A stretch of 64,000 bases of DNA from Heterohyrax brucei (GCA_028571685.1 CM053148.1:92154001-92218000); one strand, 5' to 3'. Shown: positions 10,119-20,669, numbered from the stretch's first letter. Numbers and translations: made by a program. Notes: generated from the letters alone by a model not told the origin.

Positions 10119-11054
10119 ATGCAGAAAACACTAAGTAACGAAGGCCAGTAGGATTTTTTTTCCTAATTCTTAATCTTTTCGTATTTTTGCCTAAAAAGAC
10201 CTGAGATGCACAAGAGTAAATTAATCACAAACCCAGATGAATGGACTGCTGTCTTCACCGACCAAACCCTAGAATACTTACCAGTTAGTTTAACCATTTT
10301 TAGTTAGACAGAGACCCACACATGAATCTATTACTCAATCAGAAAGCAAGAACAATGATAACTCCTTATCTGAAGCAGAAATCTGCACTTCCCCAGGATA
10401 TATTCAATTATAATTCTTAGCTCATGCAACAATTCCTTGGTGAATTTCTTTTGTTTAGTATAGAAACATTAAAAGCATACTAGAAAAAATTTATATGCAA
10501 AGAGACTTCTCGACGGTAACTAGCAAACAGTACAGGTGGCCTTGTAATAGCAATCTACATTCTGAGTAGGAATACAGAGTTTTGGGAATCTTGCCTCAGA
10601 ACAGTGGACTGTGGTTACACTCTGTGACTTCCCCCTGCTCTCCTTACTTGAAATAAAAAGGAAAAGAATTTACTTGAGGAGTGTTTCATGTTCTTTTAAT
10701 ATCACAAGAGGGATGTGACAAGGATCTCTCAAATTTTTGTCTTTTCAGGCTGTGGGCTGCGACTTTCCCCCTTTATTTGTCGTTTCTGCACAAGGCTCTT
10801 TGAAAGCTGAATAACTATTGCCAGACTGCTGCCAGCAGGAAACTTTTAGTTGGATGCCTTCCAAACTTAGGTAACATATGCTTGACCCCTGCCACAGAGC
10901 CAGTTTTTTTTTTTTTTTTAGCAATGCTACATGTTCCCGTGAGACGCCAATGTGTCACCGTGGCCAAGACTTCCCATCAGCATCTCGAATGAGGATGAAT
11001 TTCTGGCTTCAGCTCCCAGCACTAGCCTTAAAGAAAACACAAGAAAATAAAAAG
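10119..11054. other. Unassigned, apparently single-copy sequence
   Basis: Nearly 1 kb without a recognised repeat. Base composition is more balanced between 10720 and 11040 than around it. A 66-codon open frame at 10878-11078 begins in a T-run region and shows no domain. This would be a reasonable place to look for a conserved non-coding element. Confidence 0.4.
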
Positions 11055-11345
11055 TTTACTCTTTTTTTTTCTTTTTAATTTATTTATTGTGATTGAGCGA
11101 AACTGCAAAATCCAGTTTAAATTTGCATGCTTGCCTTTGTGCAGCTCCGACTGCTCCCCTTGCCCAGTGACAACACACTCCTTCTTTCTGTTCTATACGT
11201 GCCATATCCTCTTCACAATCTCCTGTCCCCACTTCTCCACTGTCTCCCTTCCCTTCTAGTAAGAGGCCAGTAGGACGACATCCTTTAGATGCTTAAACCA
11301 TAAAGCGAACACACGACGTGATCACTCTGTCGCTGAGTCCAATCC
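11055..11345 (-). mobile_element. L1 3' end (3' UTR), minus strand
   Basis: Left edge T-rich and AATTTATTTATTGTGATTGA (the antisense of an AATAAAT-bearing L1 3' end), then TTTGCATGC, CAGCTCCGACTGCTCCCC, CACAATCTCCTGTCCCC, AGTAAGAGGCCAGTAGGACG. The same block occurs at 38550-38820 and, in plus sense, at 48950-49075. Three copies with the same orientation relative to a poly-A end support an L1 3' UTR assignment; no coding part is included here. Confidence 0.75.
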
Positions 11346-11552
11346 GTTACTTTTCATTGCAAGTGGAAATGCAAAATGTAGAATATTTAGAGAAGCTGCA
11401 AAAAAAAGAAAGAAAAAAACAATCTAACAACTAGAGACACAGTGTTGAAACATAACTCACATCATCTCTTTGTTCTTCTCAAATTCTTCAATATTTCCTT
11501 GTTTTTTGGACAAAGATTTCTCAATACCAAAATAGCTAAAAAGGTCACAACA
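11346..11552. other. Unassigned short gap
   Basis: A-rich between 11398 and 11420. No family recognised. Confidence 0.4.
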
Positions 11553-11709
11553 ATCCACCAGTCCATTGCTGCTGAGTCAATTCGGACTCACCATGACCAT
11601 ATAGGACAGAGAACTGCCTTGTAGGGTTTCCGATGAATGGCTGATGGATTTGAACCGCCAACCTTTTGGTTAGCAGCCTAACTACAACCACTGCAATATC
11701 AGGGCTCCC
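11553..11709 (-). mobile_element. AfroSINE-type SINE, near full length
   Basis: Clear order on the minus strand: CCATTGCTGCTGAGTCAATT, TATAGGACAGAGAACTGCC, GGATTTGAACCGCCAACC (a good reverse box B), TTTTGGTTAGCAGCC, ending AATATCAGGGCTCC. The box A side is degraded (TAACTACAACCACTGC). Confidence 0.9.
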
Positions 11710-11839
11710 CTCTTACATTCCCCCCCATATTACTTACATACAGCTCCCCCCTTATCCCTTATATACAGCATTTCGCTGACTCTGGACCAATAACACTGGC
11801 TTCTTGTTGTTCGGGTGTCAGAACTGATCTCCCTACAGG

Positions 11840-12200
11840 GCCACTGTATCTGCTATTCCCTTTCCAGTCACCTTAAGGCTTTGTAAGCGCTTCTTCCACT
11901 ACCTGTTAGACTCTCACCTCTGGTCACCCAGCTGTGTCACCTTCTTTACTAATGTGCTCAAATACTCTGAGAAAGACCAACCCTACTGCCCTAGGTGACA
12001 TAGCAATCCTATGCCCACTGCCCAAGACTGTGAATTCACCAGCTCTGGTCTTCCTTGAAAAGTTTCCTCCATCTAACATACAGCATAATTCACTTATTTG
12101 TTTTATCACAGCCCATCTCCTTCCTCCTAAGTGTGAGAACTCGGCCCTTGGGCGTATCTCCAGTGTGTGGAAGAGTTCTATTACTCTCAAACAGGCAGCA
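11840..12200 (+). mobile_element. L2 LINE 3' end
   Basis: Diagnostic L2 tail blocks occur in order: GTCACCTTCTTTACTAATG, a diverged CTTCCCTGACC-like region, CCATCTAACATACAG at 12069-12083, then ACTTATTTGTTTTATCAC and CATCTCCTTCC, then GTGTGAGAACTC. L2 is an ancient mammalian LINE; this is its 3'-most few hundred bases. The open frames of 88 and 153 codons here are chance reading of this relic. Confidence 0.8.
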
Positions 12201-12821
12201 AATACTAGTTTTTATACTTTTTTTAACCTTACACTTGTTTGTTTTTGTGTGAATTGCTGTTTCCTGTCTTTCTATAAGTTATGTGTTATCCAGTGCTCTG
12301 TAAGCTACTCTCTGCTGTCTTTGGACCAAACAAGAGCTGAAGTGAGGTTTGACAAGGTGTCAGGAACTTTTATCCATTCTCAAAAAAAAATCTGATGCTT
12401 CTCTGTGGACAGCTCATTGTCTGGGGCAACTTTTCTCAGCTCTTGGCAGCTTACAAGGCAGCAGTGTCATAAGTGACATCAATCACCCTTGCTCTCTCCC
12501 GCATATCCAGAGGTAGGACAGTCTTTATCTGAGTGCCGTGGGCACTTATATCTGTGTTGCCCGAGGTTCTTTCTCCTTCTGTTTTTTTGATGTGTATAGG
12601 GAAAGATTTCATCTGCCCTTGTGTCCCCACTGCTTAGATGGGTACCCCATGGAGAGTTTCTCTTCGTGATTTCTCTGATGCCTCTGGAGAATAAGCAAAT
12701 TCAAAGGGCTTTCTGCTAGCTATGTATCTGAAACTGCTACAGCTTCTACTTATTTAAAGATTCACATTTTTCAAGTTTTATTTTTCTCTAGAATTGAAGC
12801 TGTGAGAACTTTTGAATATTA
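12201..12821. other. Unassigned sequence
   Basis: About 0.6 kb with no recognised element. The C/T-rich texture from 12390 to 12680 could belong to an older LINE, but I cannot place it. Confidence 0.35.
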
Positions 12822-12938
12822 AATTCACCAGCTACTCCTTGGCTCCTTGTAAGCTCTATGAGGGCCACTTCTACCCTGTCCCATAGGGTCACTGTGAGTT
12901 GGGATTGACACTACGGCAACTACTTTTTTTTTTTAAGG
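12822..12938 (+). mobile_element. AfroSINE-type SINE, 5'-truncated
   Basis: Starts inside box B (AAATTCACCAG), continues GCTCCTTGTAAGCTCTATG, CCATAGGGTCACTGTGAG, and ends after GACACTACGGCAACTAC in a T-run at 12925-12935. The promoter head is missing. Confidence 0.85.
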
Positions 12939-13240
12939 TAAATTTTTCAGTGATAGAACTCTTTGTCACTTGAAAAGATGGGACTGTCTGGAATCAAAGT
13001 CAGGGCTGCAATGCAGATCAAGGGTGTCTTCAAAAACCAGCATGTAGGGGTGTCTTCAAAGGGACAACAGTGTTTACCATAGAGAGAACACAACTTCCAA
13101 GAAAAAAAAAATAGTTCCAACTGTGTAAAATGCTTCTTCCATTCTTTTCCTTTGGCTGTTCTTGGATTAGGCCACTGTGGAGTGGTGCTGACCTAACATC
13201 TTGTGATCAGGGAGAGACTCTCCCTCTATTACACACTTGC
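12939..13240. other. Unassigned sequence with a short direct repeat
   Basis: The 13-mer GGGTGTCTTCAAA occurs twice, at 13023 and 13049. No element is recognised around it. Confidence 0.4.
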
Positions 13241-13389
13241 AGAAACCCTGATGGCATGGTCGTTAAGTGCAACTCCGCTAACCAGACGGTCGGCAGTTCA
13301 AATCTGCCAGGCACTGCTTGGGAACTCTGGGACAGTCCTATTTTGTCTGTAGGGTTGCAGTGAGTTGGAGTCTAAAACAGTGGGGTTTA
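13241..13389 (+). mobile_element. AfroSINE-type SINE, near full length
   Basis: Head AGAAACCCTGATGGCATGGT, then CTAACCAGACGGTCGGCAG and a good box B (CGGCAGTTCAAATCTGCCAG). The 3' side is shortened and diverged (GTGAGTTGGAGTCTAAAACA), ending GTGGGGTTTATTAT. Confidence 0.9.
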
Positions 13390-14179
13390 TTATATTCTTG
13401 TAGTGGTGAAGATACTTTTCAGTGAGGTCTTATCCTAGCCTAGCCTGTCTAAAAAGGGAGGGTAAGTTTTCTCTTTGGCTGAAAAGTCATCCCTTACTTA
13501 GAACAACCTTTCAACACATCCATGAATTTGCAAATCAAAAAAAAAAGTAAAAATTGGCACATCGTGCATAAGCACTATCTTTAGATCTTTCTATAGAGAC
13601 TGTGTAGATGATTTTCATAACAATTTCTGATTTTTTTCACATACAGTTTTTAGAAAGATACGTAGGCTAAAGTGAACAAAGATTCAAAAGTTGTCTCAGA
13701 AACATTCTTGCTTCAATTTATGGAAAATTCACGTGGGGAGATAATGTTAAATGAACCAAATTGTTTAATGATTCTCTTAGCACATGCTTGCACAGTTGCT
13801 CCTGCACTGCTCTGTGGTTTAGATGATGTGTGAATTCTTAATCTATTCATTACATCATCAGCATTCAAGATAATGAGGCTTTCATATGTCTAAAAGGAGC
13901 AAATCCAATGAAGAAAGTATATACACAAGTCAAATTACATTTAAGACATTTTTCCTGCTTGTAACTAGAGTTAAAGGTATAATTTAATACAGATTTTTGA
14001 TTAAAAACAGATGGCTCACATCTGTTTTCAAAATAGAGAGGGAAAAAAAAACTTTAATCGAGAAGTACGCCACTGAGGTACTGTCTAATGAGAAAGATAT
14101 GCTGAATGTTATTACATTCTGTCTCTGTAAATATTTCCTAATTCTCATGCTCTTGTGCAGTAGAAGGGTGACTATCAAA
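13390..14179. other. Unassigned AT-rich sequence
   Basis: Nearly 0.8 kb with an A-run near 13538 and no recognised family. Overlapping open frames at 13984-14253 on opposite strands show no domain. Confidence 0.4.
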
Positions 14180-14336
14180 CGAAAACCAAATCTGTTGCCT
14201 TCCAGTTGATTCCAATTCAGGCAACTCCACAGGACAGAATAAAACTGTTCCATAAAGTTACCAGAGAGAACCTGGCAGATGCCAACTGCTGACCTTCAGG
14301 TGAGAATCCATAGCTTTTAACCACTACACCAGTGAC
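14180..14336 (-). mobile_element. AfroSINE-type SINE, near full length
   Basis: Minus-strand order: GAAAACCAAATCTGTTGCC, GTTGATTCCAATTCAG, GGACAGAATAAAACTGTTCC, GATGCCAACTGCTGACC, TTAACCACTACACCAGTG. Box B has mutated. Confidence 0.88.
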
Positions 14337-14607
14337 TAAGATAATAATAAATATTTTAGAAGAAAATCCTTACAGGAATCATCCAAGGTTACAGTAAGAT
14401 GGCAGAGGTTAGGTATATAAACTTTCAGATGATGCGATCTTGTTTACTGTTGTGCAGAAAGAGTCCAAAACGAGCCCATCCAAGAAATGGGAGATTGAAG
14501 AACTTGAGGAAAAGGTGACATGACTCAGTAATAGGTTTTCAGCTAGTCCTTGGGAACAAGTATTTTTGCAGCAGACAGAACCAAAGAGGGACTGCAAGAG
14601 TGTCCCC
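14337..14607. other. Unassigned short gap
   Basis: No element recognised between the SINE and the MLT1-type LTR that follows. Confidence 0.4.
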
Positions 14608-15106
14608 TACTAGTCATCAGCTCTTTATGTAACCTCCTCACTTTGAGTTGGGTAGGACTCGTCACTTGCTGCTATCCAGTAGAATACAACTGAGACGTGT
14701 ATAACGGTGTATACATGGTTATATTGCAAAAAGCTGTAACACTCCCTCATTTGTTACCTTTGCTATGTTGCGAGTTGCCACATGGAGACGTCAGTGAGTG
14801 CACGGTGGCATCTAGGTGACAGTTAACCAGGAACCAAGGACCTCAGATCAGCAGTGCTCAAGGCACCAAATATCTCCACCAATCATGCAACTTTGGAAGT
14901 AGGTGTCTTCCCAGTTGAGCCTCGGGTAAGACCAAGGCCCTGATCAACACTTTGATGGGAGAAATGTGAGATCCTGAAGCAGGAAACCCAGCTAACCTGT
15001 GCCCTGATTTTTGACTCACAGAAATTATGAGATGGTAAATAAATATTATTTCAAGCTGCTAGCTGTGCAATAATATTGTTATGTAGTAATAGTGCAATAT
15101 ACAGAG
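14608..15106 (+). mobile_element. MLT1-type (ERVL-MaLR) LTR, old
   Basis: Matches the MLT1 LTR order: GTTGGGTAGGACTCGTCACT near the left, CAGTAGAATACAACTGAG, CCACATGGAGACG, CCCAGTTGAGCC, AGGAAACCCAGCTAACCTGT, TGACTCACAGAAATTATGAG, then GGTAAATAAATATTATTTCA (poly-A signal region) and GTTATGTAGTAATAG. MaLR LTRs are solo remnants of non-autonomous ERVL-related elements. No internal sequence is adjacent. Confidence 0.75.
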
Positions 15107-15280
15107 ATGATAAATATGATAGCCTAGGGGTCTATATATCAAAATGAATAAACTATTCACTGTGTGATCATAGATCTTTATAATAACATTGTAACTAGGG
15201 CAATAATAAATAGAGTAGGGTTATTTTTAACCAGTTTCCCCCAAACGGCTCATGTCCAAAGGTAAATATTTAATCACCTC
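15107..15280. other. Unassigned short gap
   Basis: AT-rich sequence between the LTR and the next SINE target site. Confidence 0.4.
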
Positions 15281-15296
15281 TATGCGTGTTGCTCTT

Positions 15297-15472
15297 GGAA
15301 ACCCTGGTGCTGTGGTGGTTAAGGGCTACATCTGCTAATCAAAGTACTGGGAGTTCAGATCTGCCAGGGGCTCCTGGGAAACTCTATAGGACAGTTCTAC
15401 TATGGCCTATAAGGTCACTTTGAGTTAGAATCAATTCGATGGCAATGGGTTTTATTTATCTATTTATTTATT
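15297..15472 (+). mobile_element. AfroSINE-type SINE with 16-bp target duplication
   Basis: Full-length copy: GGAAACCCTGGTGCTGTGGT head, GGGAGTTCAGATCTGCCAGG box B, GTCACTTTGAGTTAGAATC tail block, GGCAATGGGTTTTATTTATC and a TATT-rich tail. Flanks are TATGCGTGTTGCTCTT at 15281-15296 and TATGCGTGTCCCTCTT at 15473-15488, 14 of 16 identical. This gives clean proof of target-primed insertion and exact element ends. Confidence 0.95.
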
Positions 15473-15711
15473 TATGCGTGTCCCTCTTGTGTCACCATGA
15501 GTATAATTGACTCCATGACAGCAAGGAAAAGTGAGAAATGCATGCCCCTTGATGTCTCATGGATAGGGGAACGATGGAGTAAAATGAACCAGTGTTTATA
15601 TAGACCTTAGAACAAAGCTGTTCACGTGCTGAGGGCATAGGAAATGGAGAAGGGGACGTGCACCTTAACGCAGTCTGATAACAAGGGTCGTGATACTCTA
15701 ACCCATTTACT

Positions 15712-15861
15712 CATTGCTACCCAGTCACCTCTGATTCCTAGTGATCCTGTAGGACAAAGTAGAACTGCCCCATAGAGTTTCCAAGTAGTATTTGGTGGAT
15801 CTGAACTGATGACCTTTTCATTAGCACCCATAGCATTTAAGCACTAATCATTAAGGTTTCC
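15712..15861 (-). mobile_element. AfroSINE-type SINE, near full length
   Basis: Order: CTGATTCCTAGTGATCCTGT, AGGACAAAGTAGAACTGCCC, GTTTCCAAGTAGTATTTGG, GATCTGAACTGATGACC, then TCATTAAGGTTTCCC at the head end. Confidence 0.9.
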
Positions 15862-16996
15862 CTTGAGAGTCTAGTGGTCACTGTTGCAGCTTCAATGGTG
15901 TCAATGGAAGAATATTCCTTCTCTTACAGTATCTAAGTTTAGATCTTGTTACCACACAATCACATAATTAATCACATGCCTGGCCACTCAGGTGTAGAGT
16001 GCCTTAGCACAAAGGCACTAGAATAGAAAGACAACTTCATCTAGGGTACATTCTTTTAGTACAGTTTCAGTGTAGAGGTCATGCAGGTGCTGGGAGATGA
16101 AACTGTTTCTGCTGCCTTTGCAAACAGAAACAGATAAAGCTATCTTGCCACTCCGTGCTTTTATATCTCCTCATCAAAGAAAGACAAAGCACCCAAGTGT
16201 GGCAGTGATGTCACAGGGGCGAATGCAGATTCATCAGAAGTGTTCAGGGCCACAGAGCTGTTTAGGCTAGTCCCCTCCAAAGTGATGATCAGTTAATTGC
16301 ATGAAGACAGCAAACCTGAAATTTTCATATAGACCAAAGAGAGCAATGAGAACATAAATTATAACTCTTAGTTGAGTTACATTTTTAGATAAAACAATCT
16401 ATTCCTGCCATTGGCTCAAATTAATAGCATACTGAAGAGAGTGCAACATAAATATAAAGAAGTATTTCTCTGCAGTGTAGGTCTATATAAATATAACTAA
16501 TTTTGAAACAAATGACATAATGTAGCGATGTAAAGATCCTCATTCCAGAAACCAAGAGGCCACATTAGTGAGTTTTAGAGTAGATAAGTTATATGTACAG
16601 TAGGCATGTGACTACTCATCTGGTGGCAGATTACATGAGCAAAGCCAAGAGATGGCTATTACAATTTTAATAGTGAAAATTCCTGTTTGGAAATCAATAA
16701 AATATAGAGACTAAAATACAATAAAATACTACTCAATGAAGATACAAGAAAAAAAATCATATCAAATTCATCATACATATTTATCAATTATAAATTATCT
16801 AAAAATTTTTGTGGTTCTGATTTATTAATTCCATTCAAAAATCACACAGAAATTATATTATCTGTAAATTATTTATTTTCTAGTTTACAGAATTATTTTT
16901 AGCTATTTTTTTTCTGACATTTCCTAACGCAAATTTGCTCAGTCTAGTCAGAGATCAAATAAATAAATAAGCGGAAATAAGAATGTTCTACATTGG
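15862..16996. other. Unassigned, apparently single-copy sequence
   Basis: More than 1.1 kb with no recognised family. The left half (15880-16320) is of balanced composition; the right half becomes very AT-rich from 16660 on. No exon-like open frame with splice signals is evident. Confidence 0.4.
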
Positions 16997-17040
16997 TGTC
17001 CTAGTCTAGGTTGTGTAGAAAAGAAAAAGCCTGTCTGGTG

Positions 17041-17117
17041 TATCTGTAAATGCATACATACATCTGTGAATACATACATACATAAATAAATACATACATC
17101 TGTAAATACATACGATA
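17041..17117. repeat. (ACAT)n compound microsatellite
   Basis: Imperfect repeats of ACAT and AAAT, arranged in three larger units each introduced by TCTGTAAATACAT-like sequence. The pattern suggests tandem duplication of a unit of about 20-38 bases. Confidence 0.85.
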
Positions 17118-17518
17118 AATGTACTTCAAGTAATGGATGACACAGTTATGGGGAAATGGGTCACATAGCAGCTGGGACCGTTAACTCTCAAATCCATGCA
17201 TGGGTCACTTTGTGGGCTGGAGACCTTCACTGGATCACAAGGTTGCAGGGACCGACAAATCCAAAATGAGTAAGTCAGGCAGCAGGCTGAAGACTTCTGT
17301 GCACTTTCATCCCAATTATCAGAGATCAGATGACTAGAAGAGGGCAGGGTCGAGAGACAGTGAGTTTTGCCAGAACAAAGGTTTACATACCAGAGGCATG
17401 CTACTCCCTAAGCAAAATCTTTCAGCTGATTTGCTGAGCATATCATGTCATATAATGGAAGGTGATTATGTTATATTAACAAAGAATAAACAGCAATGAC
17501 GAAGACAAAATAAATAAA

Positions 17519-17556
17519 TAACATTGTTGCCATTGAGTTGATTCTGACTCACATTA
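17519..17556 (-). mobile_element. SINE 3' tail scrap
   Basis: TGTTGCCATTGAGTTGATTC and TGACTCACA match the minus-strand SINE tail; nothing further is recognisable. It sits inside the LTR-like block. Confidence 0.6.
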
Positions 17557-17784
17557 TGCAATTGTTCCCAATCTGGTGTCTGCCAGACACCTGGGAACAA
17601 TAGCCTACCCAGTCTGAAACATAACGTTAACAATCACAATTGCCTTTTAACTTATTTCTAATGTACTTTTCATTTAGTTACTATGAATTTAATCCATTTA
17701 TATGGGGACACGATGTCTGAGAGTTACAAGGTACTCTATTTTTGTTGCTTTGTTTTTACTCTTTCTTCTTTACAGCCAGCCAGC

Positions 17785-17928
17785 CAAATTCACTGCCATC
17801 TAGTTGGTTCTGACTGGTAGCAAACCTGTAGGACGGAGGAGAACTGCTCCACAGAGTTTCCACGGAGTTCCTGGCAGGTTCACTGCAGACCTTTTGATTA
17901 GCAGACACAGCAGCTAACCACTATTCCA
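17785..17928 (-). mobile_element. AfroSINE-type SINE, near full length
   Basis: Order: CACTGCCATCTAGTTGGTTC, GTAGGACGGAGGAGAACTGC, CCACGGAGTTCCTGGCAGG, GACCTTTTGATTAGCAG, CAGCTAACCACTATTCCA. The head end is cut short after the box A side. Confidence 0.88.
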
Positions 17929-19045
17929 TTTTATAGAGAAAGCCAAAGAGGCAATATGTTGATGTACACATCAACATCAGTGTAATTTCATAATATTCAA
18001 CAAGAAAGCATTTAAGAGCTTTCTTCTAAGATGACAGAGCATAACAAATCAGAAAATTGTGAATTATTATATATAAGATATGCTAATAGAAAAGCTAAAA
18101 AGAAAGAAAATGATCAATAGTTTTATTAAGACAAAAAATGAAGGCTGTATTTTAAACATCGATAGTTGCATCCTACAGTATTAATTAAACTATATATTAT
18201 TGAAATATTGTTCAGTACAACTGATCAAGCTACACAGATGACAGCCTACTATCCAAACTTGTAACCAAATCATCACCATCTGCCTAACTCGTGATCAAAT
18301 TTGTTTTGGTGTTTGGCCTGCTGTCTCCTCAGGGGCCTGCATATCAATGCAGAGTGACTTCAAATGAGACACAGTAATGGGCTTGAAGATGAAAAAACTG
18401 ACATAACACATGAAGTCCAAGGGTCAAGAGATTTTTTTTTAATTATTATTATTTGTAAACTACTTTAATGTACATCAGTGATTCAGCTCCCAGTGATTTC
18501 CTGATTTCAAGGCAGGGATGACATTCAGCAGCCTGACTCCTCTGTATCCCCGTCAGCTCATGATCAATATGTGTTAATCAGCTGGCTGACTGGCTTGCTA
18601 AAAACTGAAGGAAACCAGAAAAATCCTTGACAGAAGAGAATTCAGAGAATCATTTAATCCTAGGGTGTTCACAAGAATACTGTCTTTCTCTTCCTTCTCT
18701 TTTCTAGAACATGTCTAGTCCTTGTATTGATAAACATAGCATACAAAGTCTTCAAAAAAGTTTTTCTTGTTTTTAGATCTGGCAGTGCACACATATGAGG
18801 AGTACAGTGTGTTTACAGGTTAAAATGTTACAGTTTATTTTGACAAGAACAAAATCAAAAATATTACAGCCTGAAATTCTATTTTTTTTATTATCTATTT
18901 TTAAGATGTAATAGAACCAACTTAATTTGTTATAAAATTGAACAGGTGGAGTTCAGCAGGATTTAGACAGAAAATCTTCTGTACTTTTTACCTTTTCTCC
19001 CTATTTCTCTGTCTGTTTTATATTAAATTCTTTTGTCTTTATAGA
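17929..19045. other. Unassigned AT-rich sequence
   Basis: About 1.1 kb. Segments 18280-18640 are more balanced; the rest is AT-rich. No recognised element or exon. T-run at 18432-18440. Confidence 0.4.
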
Positions 19046-19236
19046 ATAACTTGGCCTCTCTAGAAGGCTGATGGTGATAACCTTCCTCCAGAGCTGACAG
19101 AGAAAGCCTTCCCCTGGAACTGACCCCCTGAAATTAGGCTTCTAATCTACTAGATTGTAGGAGAATAAAATTCTGTTTGTTTAAGTCATCCACTTGTGGT
19201 ATTTTTGTTATAGCAGCAGCAGATGGCCAAGACAGA
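19046..19236 (+). mobile_element. MaLR-type LTR, 3' part with poly-A signal
   Basis: Reads GATAACCTTCCTCCAGAGC, AGAGAAAGCCTTCCCCTGGA, CTTCTAATCTACTAGATTG, GAATAAAATTC (poly-A signal near 19163), TCATCCACTTGTGG and ends GGCCAAGACA. The same order is found in the complete LTRs at 31912, 36679 and 45416. The 5' half is missing. Confidence 0.85.
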
Positions 19237-19315
19237 CATAAACATCCACTTCACCAAAGACAACACTCAGGTGGCTAACAGACACTTGAGGAATGGCTTG
19301 AAGTTACTGACCATT

Positions 19316-19470
19316 ACCCACGGCCTTCAAGTCAATTCCAGCTAATAGTAACCCTATAGTACAGAGTAGAACTGCCCCAAAGAGTTTCTAAGCAGCACCT
19401 GGTAGATTTGATCTGCCAACCTTTTGGTTAGTGTCTGTAGCACTTAACCACTATGCCACGAGGTTTTCCA
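19316..19470 (-). mobile_element. AfroSINE-type SINE, near full length
   Basis: Order: CGGCCTTCAAGTCAATTCC, GTACAGAGTAGAACTGCCCC, GGTAGATTTGATCTGCCAAC, TTTTGGTTAGTGTCTGTAGC, CCACTATGCCACGAGG. Box B is slightly mutated. Confidence 0.92.
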
Positions 19471-19474
19471 TCCT

Positions 19475-20360
19475 TTAGAGAAAAGTAAATCAAAATTACA
19501 ATGAGATAACATCTTACCCTGACATTACTGACATTACTGAAACAAAAAATAACAAACCTTGGAGAAGCTTAGGGGAGATTTATAACTCTTATACATTGCT
19601 GGTGGGAATGCAAAACGGTACAGCCACTGTGGAAATCGATGTGGTGCTTCCTTAAAAAGTTAGAAATAGAAATGCCATATGATCCAACAATCTTACTTGT
19701 AAGGATGTGTCTTAGAGATAGTCATCACACAAATAGGCACATTCACATCCATACTCATTGCACCCTTGTATCTAATTGCAAAAAGATGCCAACAATGAAG
19801 TGCTAATCATTAGATTAATAGATTTAAGAAAAGGGAAAAAATCTATGGTAACATGTACACAACGGACTATGGTACAACGGTAAAGAACAATGATGAACCT
19901 GGGAAACATCTCAAGGGAGAATGAAGACCACCGAAGGCAGAAAGGAAAGGTTAATGCGAAGAAATAACAGACCTTAACTATGACAACCTCCACCAGACTG
20001 AGACCAGAATAACTAGATGGTGCCCAGTTACCACCTCTGACTCCTCAGGCGGGGATCATGATAGAAGGTCCCATACAGACCAAACATACTCAGCCAAAGG
20101 TTAGATAGACCTATAAGGTCAACAGTAATACACGTGAAGAACCTGTTGTCTAGTTCCATCATGTGTGTGAGACTAATGGACACACTAGCTCAAAAGCAAA
20201 GACGACAAGGCAGGGAGAGATAGAAAACTGTACAAATAGAAGCAAGAAACCAGGGACAGAAAAGGGAGACAGTTGATATACTGCGGGTTTGGCAGCCAGT
20301 CCCACAAAGTAATTTGTGTTTTAATTGTTTGGTAAGAAATGAACTCTAAGTTTCACCAAG
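19475..20360 (+). mobile_element. L1 LINE 3' end (end of ORF2 and 3' UTR)
   Basis: The end of L1 ORF2 is recognisable: ACAATGAGATAACATCTTAC, CATTGCTGGTGGGAATGCAA, CCATATGATCCAACAATC. After about 19860 it becomes a 3' UTR with AGACTGAGACCAGAATAACT, AGATGGTGCCCAGTTACCAC, CACGTGAAGAACC and TGAGACTAATGG. The reverse transcriptase domain itself is missing, as expected of a 5'-truncated insertion, and the C-terminal remnant is broken by stops. Confidence 0.85.
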
Positions 20361-20455
20361 AGGCAATCAAAATATGAAATTAAATTTCTTAAAAATTTAC
20401 ATTTCTGAGATGATTAAAGGAAGAAAATACTTGTGAAGTTTATTTAAAGTCTCTT

Positions 20456-20505
20456 GTATTAATAACTCACTGGCACTTGGCTTGGCTTTTGGCTGTATTA
20501 ATAAC
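20456..20505 (+). repeat. Tail-only SINE micro-insertion with perfect 11-bp target duplication
   Basis: GTATTAATAAC occurs at 20456-20466 and 20495-20505. The 28 bases between contain GGCACTTGGCTTGGCTTTT, the last bases of the SINE variant also seen at 7914-7940. Nothing of the rest of the SINE is present. This is a 5' truncation down to the primed end. Confidence 0.75.
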
Positions 20506-20510
20506 ACCCA

Positions 20511-20669
20511 CCTACCCACTGCCTTCGAGTCAGATTCTACTCGCAGCAACCTTGGAGGTCAGAGTAGAACTGCCCCATAGAGTTTCCAAGGACAGCCTGG
20601 TGGATTTGAACTGCTGAGCTTTTGGTTTGTAGACACAGCACTTAACCCACCATGCCACCAGAGTTTCCC
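20511..20669 (-). mobile_element. AfroSINE-type SINE, near full length
   Basis: Order: CCACTGCCTTCGAGTCAGAT, GGTCAGAGTAGAACTGCCCC, TGGTGGATTTGAACTGCTGA, TTTTGGTTTGTAGACACAGC, ending CCACCATGCCACCAGAGTTT. It directly follows the micro-insertion. Confidence 0.93.

Larger units (their letters stand above)
16997..17754. mobile_element. Unclassified LTR-like block, broken by a small SINE scrap
   Basis: Starts near TGTCCTAGTCTAGG. The segment 17200-17470 (GATCACAAGGTTGCAGGGAC, AAATGAGTAAGTCAGGCAGC) and the segment 17625-17745 (ACAATTGCCTTTTAAC, TTAATCCATTTATATGGGG) resemble blocks I associate with a mammalian LTR element but cannot name. A repeat search is needed to decide; internal boundaries are uncertain. 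Confidence 0.3.

Noticed and set aside
11934-12395. 153-codon plus-strand open frame
   Set aside because: It lies over the 3' end of an L2 LINE, which is non-coding or out of frame there; the translation has no domain and the opposite strand is open as well.
13984-14253. Overlapping open frames of 70-89 codons on both strands
   Set aside because: Low-complexity AT-rich DNA with part of a SINE at the right; no splice context, no recognisable protein.
16997-17120. Regular ACAT-containing units as a possible structured array
   Set aside because: It is a compound microsatellite with imperfect units; no spacer-repeat regularity.
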